DNA from: Hymenobacter piscis
GTDB lineage: Bacteria > Bacteroidota > Bacteroidia > Cytophagales > Hymenobacteraceae
Assembly: GCF_018760735.1 (NCBI RefSeq)
Contig: NZ_JAHHZN010000016.1
Location: 32,695-96,694 of the forward strand
DNA length: 64,000 bases
Direction of reading: 5' to 3'
In this document: positions 35,498-43,881 of the stretch, one piece after another
How the letters are laid out: every line of letters starts with the position of its first letter
Position numbering within the stretch: the first letter of the stretch is position 1
The notes under the pieces: model-generated
Told to the model about the DNA's origin: nothing
The model's input: only the letters and a program-made list of their open reading frames with translations
Databases searched by the model: none
Program-made: the position numbers and the translations under genes

Positions 35498-36160
35498 ATG
35501 GAAACCTTCCTGCTTTGTAACCGCTGGCTGCACATCGCCGCCGGCTTTACCGGCTTTTTCGTGGCCCCAGTGGCCCTGGTGGTGCGTAAGGGCAGGGCCG
35601 CCCACCGGCTCTGGGGGCGGGTATTCTTCTGGGCCATGGTGCTAGCCGGCACCACGGCCCTGGCGGCGGCCAGTCTCAAAGGGCTGTCTTTTCTGCTTCT
35701 GACGGGTATTTTCAGCCTCTACCTGGCCCAGTTCGGCTACCGCTCGTTGCAGCACAAAGGAATGGGACAAGGTCGCGCCCCGGGCCTTTATGACTGGGCA
35801 AGCGCGCTGGCGGGGCTGGCCGTTTTCGGAGGCACCCTGGGCTACGGCCTGCTGAACCGGCCCTTTAATCTGGTGCTGGTAGTGTTCGGGAGCATTGGGG
35901 TGTTCATTACGGTGCGGCAGCTGCAGGGCTTCCGACGGCCCGGGGGCTGGCCCGCCGGCCAATGGCTGCGCAACCACATTTCGGGCTTCATGGGGGCCTA
36001 CATTGCGGCGGTTTCGGCCTTCTCGGCCACCAGCCTGACGTTCATTGCTTTTCCCCTCAATTTCCTCTGGCCCACGCTGATATTTGTGCCCCTGCTGCTC
36101 TGGCTCCAGCGCCATTACGTGCCCAAAACCGGTGTCAGTCCACGCGTACTCACCCGCTGA
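35498..36160 (+). CDS. Multi-pass membrane protein of unknown function
   Basis: 220 residues with about seven hydrophobic helices (HIAAGFTGFFVAPVALVV, VFFWAMVLAGTTALAAA, FLLLTGIFSLYLAQF, ALAGLAVFGGTLGYGLL, LVLVVFGSIGVFITV, and two more). A short His/Arg-rich loop AAHRLWGRVFFW follows the first helix, as in DUF2306-like four- to seven-helix proteins, but I cannot place it firmly. It is a single gene ending in its own terminator. Confidence 0.75.
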   Translation: METFLLCNRWLHIAAGFTGFFVAPVALVVRKGRAAHRLWGRVFFWAMVLAGTTALAAASLKGLSFLLLTGIFSLYLAQFGYRSLQHKGMGQGRAPGLYDWASALAGLAVFGGTLGYGLLNRPFNLVLVVFGSIGVFITVRQLQGFRRPGGWPAGQWLRNHISGFMGAYIAAVSAFSATSLTFIAFPLNFLWPTLIFVPLLLWLQRHYVPKTGVSPRVLTR

Positions 36161-36187
36161 ATGGCTGTTGAGCGGCTGTCTGAACGC

Positions 36188-36222
36188 AAAAAGAGCCGCT
36201 CCAACGAAGGAACGGCTCTTTT
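36188..36222 (+). terminator. Terminator after the 35498-36160 membrane protein
   Basis: AAAAAGAGCCG pairs with CGGCTCTTTT, with an A run before and a T run after. It could also serve the convergent minus-strand gene. Confidence 0.8.
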
Positions 36223-36345
36223 CTGGGAAGCCTGAAACTCAGGCAGCGTGGGGCAACGCGGGTACCGGCCGCAGGGGAGAGGAGTACGGAGGGAAGCGGG
36301 TGGCGAGGGTGGGAAGCCAACCGCTCGGGGCCGGTGCGCCGGCGG

Positions 36346-36756
36346 TTACCGGTACGCTACCTCAGGCTCCATTGACTTGGCATGACTCACAATGTCGGCC
36401 ACGTGCAGCATGTCGGGCACCTCCTGAACGAGGTTACGCTTCTGGTTCGTGGAAACGAGCTTGCTGTGCAGGCTGAACGGCGAACGGCCGCGCAGGTCAA
36501 GCATGGTGGTAATGCCTACTTCTTCGAGCAGGGCAGTGAGTTCCGGATCCAGCCCGTCGATGCGGGACAGGTCGGCGTAATTCACCCACTTAAATAATTT
36601 GATTTCCTCAATACCGGTAGCCGAAGCCAGAGCCCGACGGTCGGCCGGGGTGCGGGCCGCGCTCAACAGGGCGTCGGCAGTCTTGATGCCCTGGGCCTGG
36701 AGCTTATTCACTTGATTGGAGGGGATGCTGGTAATTTCATTGAGTAAGTACTGCAT
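36346..36756 (-). CDS. DUF4332 helix-hairpin-helix protein
   Basis: 136 residues fitting the DUF4332 pattern: two tandem helix-hairpin-helix units (IPSNQVNKLQAQGIKTADALLSAA, then LSRIDGLDPELTALLEEVGITTMLDL). Such units resemble DNA-binding HhH motifs of polymerase/ligase type, but the family role is unknown. There is no signal peptide. It has one of the best promoters in the window (36796-36827) and a strongly AT-rich upstream region. Confidence 0.8.
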   Translation of the reverse strand: MQYLLNEITSIPSNQVNKLQAQGIKTADALLSAARTPADRRALASATGIEEIKLFKWVNYADLSRIDGLDPELTALLEEVGITTMLDLRGRSPFSLHSKLVSTNQKRNLVQEVPDMLHVADIVSHAKSMEPEVAYR

Positions 36757-37149
36757 TTAATATGGTTTAGTGAATGATTTCGTTTTGTAATGATACAAAG
36801 ATAGGCAATAATTAATTAAATGGCAAAAATTAATTGATTTTCAAATCTATTTTGGTGGAATTTACAGGCTGTTTTTAGTAGTTAAATTGCTTGTAATGAG
36901 GAATATGTGTTGTGATGGAAAATAAATAATAAATAAATAAGGCAGCATGGTTGTGAATAATAAGTGTATTCAAAATAAAGAATAAGTTGGTTCGAGATAA
37001 TTATGGGTTTTATATCAACTGTTGCTTGATGAGAGCGGCCTGCTGCAAGGTCTGGAGCCAGCTGCTGACGGGCTCTGCGCGGCCCCATACGGCAACCGGT
37101 CCGACAGCTTGCCGCCGCCGGACCGGTTCAAACTGCCCGCCTGTCCCGC
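36757..37149. other. AT-rich intergenic island plus pyrD 3' hairpins
   Basis: 36757-37015 is strikingly AT-rich in an otherwise GC-rich sequence, with runs such as AATAAATAAATAA and TTAATTAAAT. It holds the DUF4332 promoter at 36796-36827. From 37020 the base composition returns to normal, and two nested inverted repeats lie downstream of pyrD (37082-37171). I see no open frame in the AT-rich part. A non-coding RNA cannot be excluded. Confidence 0.55.
36796..36827 (-). promoter_or_regulatory. Bacteroidota promoter of the DUF4332 gene
   Basis: On the minus strand TTTG (36824-36827), 20 bases, then TATCTTTG (36796-36803): an exact match to TTTG/TAnnTTTG. Transcription should start near 36790, about 33 bases before the ATG. 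Confidence 0.85.
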
Positions 37150-37171
37150 TCAGATTGCCGCCGTATGGGGC
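37082..37171 (-). terminator. Nested hairpins at the pyrD 3' end
   Basis: Outer arms GCCCCATACGGC (37082-37093) and GCCGTATGGGGC (37160-37171) and inner arms AACCGGTCCG (37094-37103) and CGGACCGGTT (37119-37128) are all exact complements. The outer right arm lies within the last codons of pyrD. There is no T run. It is probably a terminator or 3' stabiliser of pyrD mRNA. Confidence 0.5.
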
Positions 37172-38202
37172 GTAGTGGCCAGGGCCCGGTTGATGTTTTT
37201 CACCAGGGCGGGCCCCTCGAAAATGAAGCCCGAATAGAGCTGCAACAAGCAAGCCCCGGCCTCCAGCTTCTCGCGCGCATCCTGCGCCGACTGAATGCCG
37301 CCCACCCCAATAATGGGCAGCTGGCCGCGGCTGTGGCGGCTCAGGTAGCGGATGACCTCGGTGGCCCGCTCCCGCAACGGCCGCCCGCTCAGGCCGCCCG
37401 CCCCCAGGCGGGTTACTTGCTCGGAGTCGGTGCGCAGGCCGGCGCGGCTGATGGTGGTATTGGTGGCCACCAGCCCGCTCAGATTGGTTTCGCGGGCAAT
37501 GAGCAGGATGTCGTCGAGTTGGGAATCGGTGAGGTCGGGGGCAATTTTGAGCAGCAGGGGGCGGGGCGTGGGCAGGGCCTGGTTGCGCTCCTGCACCTGC
37601 TGGAGCAGCTCAATCAGCGGCTCCCGCTCCTGAAGCTGCCGCAACCCCGGCGTATTCGGCGACGACACGTTCACCACGAAGTAATCCACCACTTCGTGCA
37701 GGGCTTCTACGCAGGCCACGTAGTCGTGAGCGGCCAGCTCGTTGGGCGTATCCTTGTTCTTGCCAATGTTGCCCCCGATAATCAGGGCCTGGTCGCGGCG
37801 GCGGCGCAGGCGGGCGGCGGCGGCGGCGGCACCTTCGTTGTTGAAGCCCATGCGGTTAATCAGGGCGCCATCCTGGGGCAGGCGGAACAGGCGGGGCTGG
37901 GGGTTGCCCGCCTGGGGCCGCGGCGTCACCGTCCCGATTTCCATGAACCCGAAACCCAGCGCCCCCAGCTCGTCGGTGAGCTCGGCATTCTTGTCGAAGC
38001 CTGCCGCCAGCCCCACCGGATTGCGGAACGGCAGGCCGAACACCTCCCGCTCCAGGTTGGGATGACGGAAATCGTAGAGCCCCCGCAACAGCGCCGGCGC
38101 CCCCGGCATGCCGTAGGCCCGCTTCAGGTTATCGAAGACCAAATGGTGGGCCCGTTCCGCATCCAACCGAAACAACAGGGGCTTGACGAGGGACTGGTAC
38201 AT
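37150..38202 (-). CDS. pyrD: Dihydroorotate dehydrogenase (quinone), class 2
   Basis: 350 residues; oxidises dihydroorotate to orotate in pyrimidine synthesis, passing electrons through FMN to the quinone pool. The N-terminal membrane-contact helices (MYQSLVKPLLFRLDAERAHHLVF) place it in class 2. Catalytic and FMN motifs are present: NPVGLAAGFDKNAEL, GFMEIGTVTP, NRMGFNNEG, NVSSPNTPGLR (catalytic Ser of class 2), LLLKIAPDLTD, ATNTTISR, GAGGLSG and GVGGIQSAQDA. It stands alone on the minus strand. Confidence 0.97.
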   Translation of the reverse strand: MYQSLVKPLLFRLDAERAHHLVFDNLKRAYGMPGAPALLRGLYDFRHPNLEREVFGLPFRNPVGLAAGFDKNAELTDELGALGFGFMEIGTVTPRPQAGNPQPRLFRLPQDGALINRMGFNNEGAAAAAARLRRRRDQALIIGGNIGKNKDTPNELAAHDYVACVEALHEVVDYFVVNVSSPNTPGLRQLQEREPLIELLQQVQERNQALPTPRPLLLKIAPDLTDSQLDDILLIARETNLSGLVATNTTISRAGLRTDSEQVTRLGAGGLSGRPLRERATEVIRYLSRHSRGQLPIIGVGGIQSAQDAREKLEAGACLLQLYSGFIFEGPALVKNINRALATTPHTAAI

Positions 38203-38310
38203 CGGGGAAGGAGTGAAGTGGAGAAGGAGGGCAACGAAACCGCACGCAAAGGAACGTGATTCAGGGCAAAACGAAGAATTCCGCGTTTGGTCGTTGAATT
38301 ACTATCACAA

Positions 38311-38380
38311 CGTCAGCACGCGAGATTCCTCGGCTGCGGCTCCGCACGCTGGCTTGATGCGCCACATGCTCGGAATGACG
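38311..38380. repeat. GTCAT-type palindrome, TCCGAGC subtype, single arm with insertion
   Basis: CGTCAGCACGCGAGATTCC at the start and CTCGGAATGACG at the end match the right arm of the copy at 44283-44391. They are interrupted after CGGCTGCG by about 30 unrelated bases. No left arm is present, so this is a half element. Confidence 0.7.
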
Positions 38381-38387
38381 TTCTTTT

Positions 38388-38410
38388 ATCCACTCATCCA
38401 CTCATTTGCC
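38388..38410. repeat. Octad tract abutting the comM stop codon
   Basis: ATCCACTC occurs twice in tandem, followed by the degenerate ATTTGCCTC and ATC. It ends at the base before the comM stop codon and lies 7 bases from the half palindrome at 38311-38380. Confidence 0.5.
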
Positions 38411-39949
38411 TCATCCCGCCCAGCCTTCACGGTCGAGGCTGCGGTACTGAATGGCTTCGGCCAGGTGCGGGAGCTCAATGTGTTCGGAGGCGGCCAGGTC
38501 GGCAATGGTGCGGGCCACTTTCAGAATCCGGTCGTAGGCGCGGGCCGAAAGGCCGAGGCGCTCCATAGCCGTTTTGAGCAGGGTGATGCCGGCCGCATCA
38601 ATGCGGCACAGGTCCTTCACCATCTGGGAAGGCATCAGGGCGTTGGAGTGGATGGCGGGGAAGTCCGCGAAGCGGGCGGCTTGGCGCTGCCGGGCCTGCT
38701 CTACCCGGGCCTGAATGGTGCGGCTGTCCTCGGCGCGGCGGGTTTCCGTCATCTGGTCGAACGTGACGGGCGTAACCTCCACGTGCAGGTCGATGCGGTC
38801 CAGCAGCGGCCCCGATACCTTGTTGAGGTAGCGTTGCACCACGCCCGGCCCGCACACGCACTCTTTTTCGGGGTGATTGTAGTAGCCGCAGGGGCAGGGA
38901 TTCATGCTGGCAATGAGCATGAAGTTGGCCGGAAACTCAATGCTGAGTTTGGCCCGGGCAATGGTTACGCGGCGCTCTTCCAAGGGCTGGCGCATCACCT
39001 CCAGCACCGTGCGCTTGAACTCGGGCAGCTCATCCAGAAACAGCACCCCGTTGTGGGCCAGGGATATTTCGCCGGGCTGGGGGTTGCCGCCCCCGCCCAC
39101 CAGGGCCACGTCGGAAATGGTATGGTGCGGACTGCGGAAGGGCCGGGTGTGGAGCAGAGAAGCGTGGGCGCCGAGCTTGCCGGCTACTGAATGGATTTTG
39201 GTGGTTTCCAGGGCCTCCTGCATGTTCAGGGCCGGCAGAATGCCCGGCAGACGCTTGGCCAGCATGGTTTTGCCCGCCCCGGGCGGCCCGATCATTATCA
39301 CATTGTGGCCCCCGGCGGCGGCAATTTCCAGGGCCCGCTTGATGTTTTCCTGGCCCTGCACGTCGGCAAAGTCGGCCTCGTACTGATTGGCCGTCTGACG
39401 GAAAACGTCCCGGGTGTCCATGACCACCGGCGGAATAGCCAGGCGGCCCTCCAGAAAATCCACGGCCTCCTGCATGGTGTCCACCGGAATCACATCGAGG
39501 CTGTTGACGATGGCGGCTTCCTGGGCGTTTTCGCGGGGCAGAATCAGGCCCTTGAACCCCTCGCGCCGGGCCTGAATGGCAATGGGTAGCACGCCCTTAA
39601 TGGGCCGCAGGGCCCCGTCGAGAGCCAGCTCGCCCATAAGCACGTAGTCGGCCAGCAGCTCGGTGGTTAGCTGCTGGGAGGCGTGCAGAATGCCCAGGCC
39701 GATGGGCAGGTCGTAGGCTGAGCCTTCCTTGCGGATATCGGCCGGGGCCATGTTCACCACCACCTTGGTGCGCGGCATCCGGTAGCCCCGAAACTTGAGG
39801 GCCGCTTCCACCCGCTGCTGGCTTTCCTTGATGGCGTTATCGGGCAGGCCCACCACGAAAAACCCGGTGCCCTGCGACACGACCACTTCGATGGTAATGG
39901 TGTAGGCGTTGACGCCCTGCACGGCCGAACCGAAGGTCTTGGTAAGCAT
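38411..39949 (-). CDS. ComM/YifB-family Mg-chelatase-like AAA+ ATPase
   Basis: 512 residues from the ATG at 39949 (MLTKTFGSAVQGVNAYTI is the usual family start; the frame runs open to 40042 without homology). N-terminal Lon-protease-like fold, then AAA+ with Walker A GPPGAGKTM, Walker B FLDELPEFKR, and a cysteine cluster NPCPCGYYNHPEKECVCGP as in ComM. The C-terminal Mg_chelatase domain ends SLDREGW. ComM is a hexameric helicase that drives branch migration during natural transformation in other bacteria. That role is inferred here; the gene is also conserved in non-competent species. Confidence 0.93.
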   Translation of the reverse strand: MLTKTFGSAVQGVNAYTITIEVVVSQGTGFFVVGLPDNAIKESQQRVEAALKFRGYRMPRTKVVVNMAPADIRKEGSAYDLPIGLGILHASQQLTTELLADYVLMGELALDGALRPIKGVLPIAIQARREGFKGLILPRENAQEAAIVNSLDVIPVDTMQEAVDFLEGRLAIPPVVMDTRDVFRQTANQYEADFADVQGQENIKRALEIAAAGGHNVIMIGPPGAGKTMLAKRLPGILPALNMQEALETTKIHSVAGKLGAHASLLHTRPFRSPHHTISDVALVGGGGNPQPGEISLAHNGVLFLDELPEFKRTVLEVMRQPLEERRVTIARAKLSIEFPANFMLIASMNPCPCGYYNHPEKECVCGPGVVQRYLNKVSGPLLDRIDLHVEVTPVTFDQMTETRRAEDSRTIQARVEQARQRQAARFADFPAIHSNALMPSQMVKDLCRIDAAGITLLKTAMERLGLSARAYDRILKVARTIADLAASEHIELPHLAEAIQYRSLDREGWAG

Positions 39950-40037
39950 AACGTAGCAGATCAGAGGTAAAGAAATGGAGCTGCTGGAAGATAGAGAGAA
40001 GTTGAAAAAGTAAGGGGGATAAATGCAAAAAAGAACT

Positions 40038-40132
40038 GTCATCCTGAGCTTGCGAAGGATCTTGCCCTGCTGGGACGACCGTGACGACGATTCGCTTCAG
40101 CGTGATAAGATCCTTCGCAAGCTCAGGATGAC
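40038..40132. repeat. GTCAT-type palindrome, CCTGAGC subtype, copy 2
   Basis: GTCATCCTGAGCTTGCGAAG opens it and its complement closes it, with 26-bp exact arms extended by AACT/AGTT outside. The arms match those at 30778-30875 except for one base. It sits between gmhA and comM and is followed by a T run, so it may also end gmhA transcripts. Confidence 0.88.
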
Positions 40133-40176
40133 AGTTTTTCTATAACAACTCTTTTTGAGCCTGGGTGCTTCCTGCT

Positions 40177-40767
40177 CTACTCCTCCACCAACTGCTCAAT
40201 GAGCATAATCAGGATGTGGATGGCCTTGATGTGGATTTCCTGGATGCGGTCGGCGTAGCCGGTATGCGGGGCCCGGATTTCCACGTCGCTCAGGGCAGCC
40301 AGCTGGCCGCCGTCTTTGCCCGTGAGGCTGACCACCTGCAGGCCCTGAGCGCGGGCGGCCTCGGCAGCACGCAGGATGTTGGGCGAATTGCCGCTGGTGC
40401 TCAGGGCCAGCAGCACGTCGCCGGGGCGGCCCAGGGCTTCCACGTAGCGGCTGAACACGTAGTCGTACCCGAAGTCATTGGCCACGCAGCTCATGTGGGA
40501 GGCTTCGGTAAGGGCCAGGGCCCCGAGGGCACGGCGGTTCTGGCGGTAGCGGCCGGTGAGCTCCTCGGCAAAATGCTGGGCGTCGCAGAGCGAGCCGCCG
40601 TTACCGCAGCTCAGGATTTTGCCGCCCTGCCCAAGCGAAGCGGCCATGAGGCGGGCCGCCTGCTCAATAGCCTGTAGGTTGGCCGGATTCTGCACAAACT
40701 GGTCGAGTACGGACTGGGCCTCGGTCAGCTCGGTTCGGATGCGTTCGGTAAGCGAAAACTGGGTCAC
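40177..40767 (-). CDS. gmhA: Sedoheptulose 7-phosphate isomerase (SIS domain)
   Basis: 196 residues. GmhA converts sedoheptulose 7-phosphate to D-glycero-D-manno-heptose 7-phosphate, the first step of ADP-heptose synthesis for the LPS core. The SIS motifs are present: ILSCGNGGSLCDAQHFAEEL, LALSTSGNSPNILRA, SLTGKDGG, and a C-terminal ADRIQEIHIKAIHILIMLIEQ with the zinc/catalytic Glu and His. Other heptose genes are not in the window. It is separated by only 12 bases from the preceding membrane-protein gene on the same strand. Confidence 0.92.
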   Translation of the reverse strand: MTQFSLTERIRTELTEAQSVLDQFVQNPANLQAIEQAARLMAASLGQGGKILSCGNGGSLCDAQHFAEELTGRYRQNRRALGALALTEASHMSCVANDFGYDYVFSRYVEALGRPGDVLLALSTSGNSPNILRAAEAARAQGLQVVSLTGKDGGQLAALSDVEIRAPHTGYADRIQEIHIKAIHILIMLIEQLVEE

Positions 40768-40779
40768 GGAAAGCGGGTA

Positions 40780-41217
40780 TTACAGAGCCCGGGGGCTGTC
40801 GGCGGGCGGAATGATGGAATCAGGATTCTCCAGGGGCGCGTTGTTCAGGCTGGAGTCCGACTGCGGGTACAGGGCTTGGTCGGGGTAGGTCGTCACGCCG
40901 GTGCGCGGGCTGATGGGCGGACGCTCGGCGGCGCGCTGCTGCTCCATCTGGTGGTCGTAGAGACGGGCCTTGAGCTCGTTCACTTTGCGCTCCTGGGCAG
41001 CCACTTCGCGGCGCAGCAGTACGCTATCCAGGTTCTCGGTGAGCAGGTGCAGGCCCAGCAGCACCACGGCCGTCACCAGCAGCCCGTAATACAGGGCTTC
41101 CGGCGAGCCGGCCATGCCCACAAAACTGGTCTGAACGGACGGAATCAGCAGTACCAGCAAAGCCAGCAGCAGGAAAACCATGACCAGAATCGTAACCAGG
41201 CGTTTGAGGGCGAGCAT
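40780..41217 (-). CDS. Small membrane protein with coiled coil, unknown function
   Basis: 145 residues from the ATG at 41217, which starts the first helix directly (LVTILVMVFLLLALLVLLIP). The second helix is ALYYGLLVTAVVLLGLHLL, followed by a charged coiled coil (LLRREVAAQERKVNELKARLYDH) and a Pro/Ser-rich tail. Two helices then a coiled coil is the layout of LapA/DUF1049 proteins, but the similarity is only in shape. It is 12 bases upstream of gmhA, hence probably co-transcribed with it, which would fit an LPS-related role. Confidence 0.7.
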   Translation of the reverse strand: MLALKRLVTILVMVFLLLALLVLLIPSVQTSFVGMAGSPEALYYGLLVTAVVLLGLHLLTENLDSVLLRREVAAQERKVNELKARLYDHQMEQQRAAERPPISPRTGVTTYPDQALYPQSDSSLNNAPLENPDSIIPPADSPRAL

Positions 41218-41338
41218 AAGCGGGAAGGCAGGGAGTGAAGACAAATAGCCTATTCATACGCAGGATTGAATAAGCGGACTAAATATAGCGCTTTGCAAAT
41301 AGCCAGCGCCGGGGCAATGGCTAAGCTTAGCCGCTTAC

Positions 41339-43183
41339 TCACACCAGGCCGCCGGTGGTCTGCATCTGGCTCAGGCGCTGATACAGGCCGCCTTCCCGGC
41401 GCACGAGCTGCTCGTGGGTGCCGCGCTCCACAATGCGCCCGTGCTGGAGCACGATGATTTCATCGGCGTGCTGCACGGTGCTCAGGCGGTGGGCAATGAC
41501 GAGGCTGGTGCGGTTCTGCATGAGGCGCGTCAGGGCCTCCTGCACCAGCTTCTCGCTCTCAGTATCGAGGGCCGAGGTGGCCTCGTCGAGAATCAGAATG
41601 GGCGGGTTGCGCAGGATGGCGCGGGCAATGCTCAGGCGCTGGCGCTGCCCCCCCGAAAGCCGGCCGCCCCGGTCGCCGATCAGGGTCTGGTACCCCTCGG
41701 GCGCGGCCATAATGAAGTCGTGGGCGTTGGCAATGCGGGCCGCTTCCAGCACTTCGGCCTCGGTGGCCTGGGTGTTGAAGCGGATGTTGTTGAAAATGGT
41801 GTCGTTGAACAGGATGCTTTCCTGGGTCACGATGCCCATCTGGTCGCGCACGGAGTGGATGGTGCAGTCGCGCACGTCGTGGCCGTCGATGAGCAGCTGG
41901 CCGCCGGTAGGGTCGTAGAAGCGGGGCAGCAAATCGGCCAAAGTACTCTTGCCGCCGCCGCTGGGGCCCACCAGGGCTACCGTTTTACCCTTCTGAATGG
42001 TCAGGTTAATGTTTTCCAGCACCGGCGTATCGCCGTAGCCGAACTGCAGGTCGCGCAGCTCAATCTGGTGCTCAAAGGCGGGCAGAATCTGCGCGTCGGC
42101 TTTGTCGCGGATGGCGGGCTCAGTATCGATGATGCTCAGCACCCGCTCGCCGGCCACCAGTCCGCGCTGAATGTTGCCAAACGACGAGGACAGGGCCTTG
42201 GCCGGCGTGAGCACCTGCGAAAACAGCACCACGTAGCCGATAAAGGCCGGTCCGGTAAGCGTGGGAGTAGCACCGAGTACCAGCGTGCCGCCAAAATACA
42301 GCAGGCCCACTACGACTGCTACCCCGGCCACTTCGGAGAAGGGCGAGGCCAGGTCCCGGGTATTGTCGATGTTGCGGGACGTACGGGCGTACTGCGCGTT
42401 CTGTTCTTCGAACTTGCCTTTGATGTAGGTCTGGGCGTTGAAGGCCTTCACCACCCGGATGCCTCCCAGGGTCTCATCAATAACGGAGAGCATAGAGCCC
42501 AGCGTGCTCTGGCTTTGCTTGGCCTGCGCGCGCAAGCGTTTGGCCACGCCTGCAATCAGGCCGCCGGAGATAGGCAGCAAAATCAGCGCAAACAGGGTGA
42601 GGGGTACGGAAATGTAGAAAAGCAGGGAGAAGTACACGATGATGCGCAGCGGTTCCTGCACAACGGCCGTCATGGTGTTTACCACCGATGACTCCACCTC
42701 CTGCACATCGGAGGTAAAGCGCGACATAAGGTCGCCTTTGCGCTCTTTGCCAAAAAAACCGAGGGGTAAATCAATGATGCGGTAGTATAAATCGCGCCGC
42801 ATGTTGCTGATGACCAGTGCTCTGACCATAGCCAAGATGCGCAGGCTCAGGTAGCGGAATATGTTGCTGGAGAGTACGGAAACCACGACAACGCAGCAGA
42901 CGAAGGTGAGCGCGCCCATTTCGCCATACTGCTCCAGTATTCCGGCAAAGTAGTAGTTGAAGGAATCTTTCACCCAATCGAGCGTTGGCGCAAAGCCGGG
43001 CAGCTGAGCCGGGGCCTGAAACGCCACCTGCTCTGATTTATCGAACAGCACGCTCAGCAGTGGAATAACCAGCGTGAAGTTGGCGGTGCCGAACAGCGTG
43101 CCCAGCAGGGTGAACAACAGGTACTGGGGCAGGAAGGCGGCCCAGGGACGGGCGTATTGCAGAATGCGGAGGTAGGTCTTCAT
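41339..43183 (-). CDS. MsbA-like ABC exporter (lipid/multidrug type)
   Basis: 614 residues from the ATG at 43183; a TTG at 43195 is in frame but lies on the promoter. A six-helix transmembrane domain (about 1-340; helices at LPQYLLFTLLGTLFG, ALTFVCCVVVVSVLS, ISVPLTLFALILLPISGG and others) is fused to an ATPase with Walker A GPSGGGKST, signature LSGGQRQRLSIARAIL, Walker B ILILDEATSALD and H-loop IAHRLST. Such half-transporters dimerise; MsbA flips lipid A. The substrate here cannot be decided, though the LPS-linked gmhA nearby fits. The -7 element lies almost on the start codon. Confidence 0.92.
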   Translation of the reverse strand: MKTYLRILQYARPWAAFLPQYLLFTLLGTLFGTANFTLVIPLLSVLFDKSEQVAFQAPAQLPGFAPTLDWVKDSFNYYFAGILEQYGEMGALTFVCCVVVVSVLSSNIFRYLSLRILAMVRALVISNMRRDLYYRIIDLPLGFFGKERKGDLMSRFTSDVQEVESSVVNTMTAVVQEPLRIIVYFSLLFYISVPLTLFALILLPISGGLIAGVAKRLRAQAKQSQSTLGSMLSVIDETLGGIRVVKAFNAQTYIKGKFEEQNAQYARTSRNIDNTRDLASPFSEVAGVAVVVGLLYFGGTLVLGATPTLTGPAFIGYVVLFSQVLTPAKALSSSFGNIQRGLVAGERVLSIIDTEPAIRDKADAQILPAFEHQIELRDLQFGYGDTPVLENINLTIQKGKTVALVGPSGGGKSTLADLLPRFYDPTGGQLLIDGHDVRDCTIHSVRDQMGIVTQESILFNDTIFNNIRFNTQATEAEVLEAARIANAHDFIMAAPEGYQTLIGDRGGRLSGGQRQRLSIARAILRNPPILILDEATSALDTESEKLVQEALTRLMQNRTSLVIAHRLSTVQHADEIIVLQHGRIVERGTHEQLVRREGGLYQRLSQMQTTGGLV

Positions 43184-43192
43184 GGGCGGGTG

Positions 43193-43200
43193 CAAAGGTA
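43193..43200 (-). promoter_or_regulatory. -7 element of the ABC exporter gene
   Basis: TACCTTTG on the minus strand, only 9 bases before the ATG at 43183, so the 5' leader should be only a few bases. The -33 element is weak. Confidence 0.55.
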
Positions 43201-43367
43201 GGGCATCCGGCGGCCCGGCCCAGCAGGCTCCCTGATTCGGCCGGGGCGGCCCGCCGAAGAAGTCTCACCCGGCGCGTTCGTATATTAGAGGAAGGCAAGA
43301 GCCCCTGCCAATCCACGACGGATACCGCCGCCGTTTATTTGATTTTCCACCGCTAACGTTTTCTCGC

Positions 43368-43793
43368 ATGGACCGCAAGGATTTTCTTCAACTGTTCGTG
43401 CTGGGCACGGCGGCAGCGGCCACGGGCTGCCTCGGCGGCTGCAGCTCCGAGAGCAAAGCCAACGACCCCACGCCACCGGCCACCGGCGTCGATTTCACCC
43501 TCGACCTCACGGCCCCGGCCAACGCCCAGCTGGCCGCCGGCACGGGCTTCGTGTACGGAGCCAGCAACCGCGTGCTGGTGGCGAAAACCAACGGTACCTA
43601 CGTGGCCCTGCAAGCCTCCTGCACTCACGAGGGCGTCACGCTGAGCTTCGATAGCGCCACCAGCCGCGTGGTGTGTCCGCGCCACGGTGGCACTTACAGC
43701 AGCACCGGAGCCGTGCTGGCCGGCCCGCCGCCCGCCGCCCTCAAGCAGTATACCGTGGTACAAACCGGCAATTTGCTCCGTATCACGGGCTGA
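43368..43793 (+). CDS. Rieske [2Fe-2S] lipoprotein
   Basis: 141 residues. The Rieske cluster ligands are C85 and H87 (SCTHEG) and C103 and H106 (CPRHGG). The N-terminus MDRKDFLQLFVLGTAAAATGCLGGC is a lipoprotein-type leader with candidate lipid Cys21 or Cys25. RKDFL recalls a Tat motif with one Arg only. A small single-domain Rieske protein outside a bc1 or dioxygenase operon; electron carrier role likely, partner unknown. It is divergent from the ABC exporter gene. Confidence 0.88.
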   Translation: MDRKDFLQLFVLGTAAAATGCLGGCSSESKANDPTPPATGVDFTLDLTAPANAQLAAGTGFVYGASNRVLVAKTNGTYVALQASCTHEGVTLSFDSATSRVVCPRHGGTYSSTGAVLAGPPPAALKQYTVVQTGNLLRITG

Positions 43794-43823
43794 ATGCTAC
43801 TCACTACCGAATAGGGCAGACTG

Positions 43824-43860
43824 CAAAAAGCCCCGTCGGTTCCATACCGACTGGGCCTTT
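43824..43860. terminator. Terminator between the Rieske gene and the convergent gene
   Basis: AAAAAGCCCCGTCGGTT pairs with ACCGACTGGGCCTTT around CCAT, with minor mismatch. Confidence 0.78.
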
Positions 43861-43881
43861 ACCTGAAACGCCGGAAACAGG

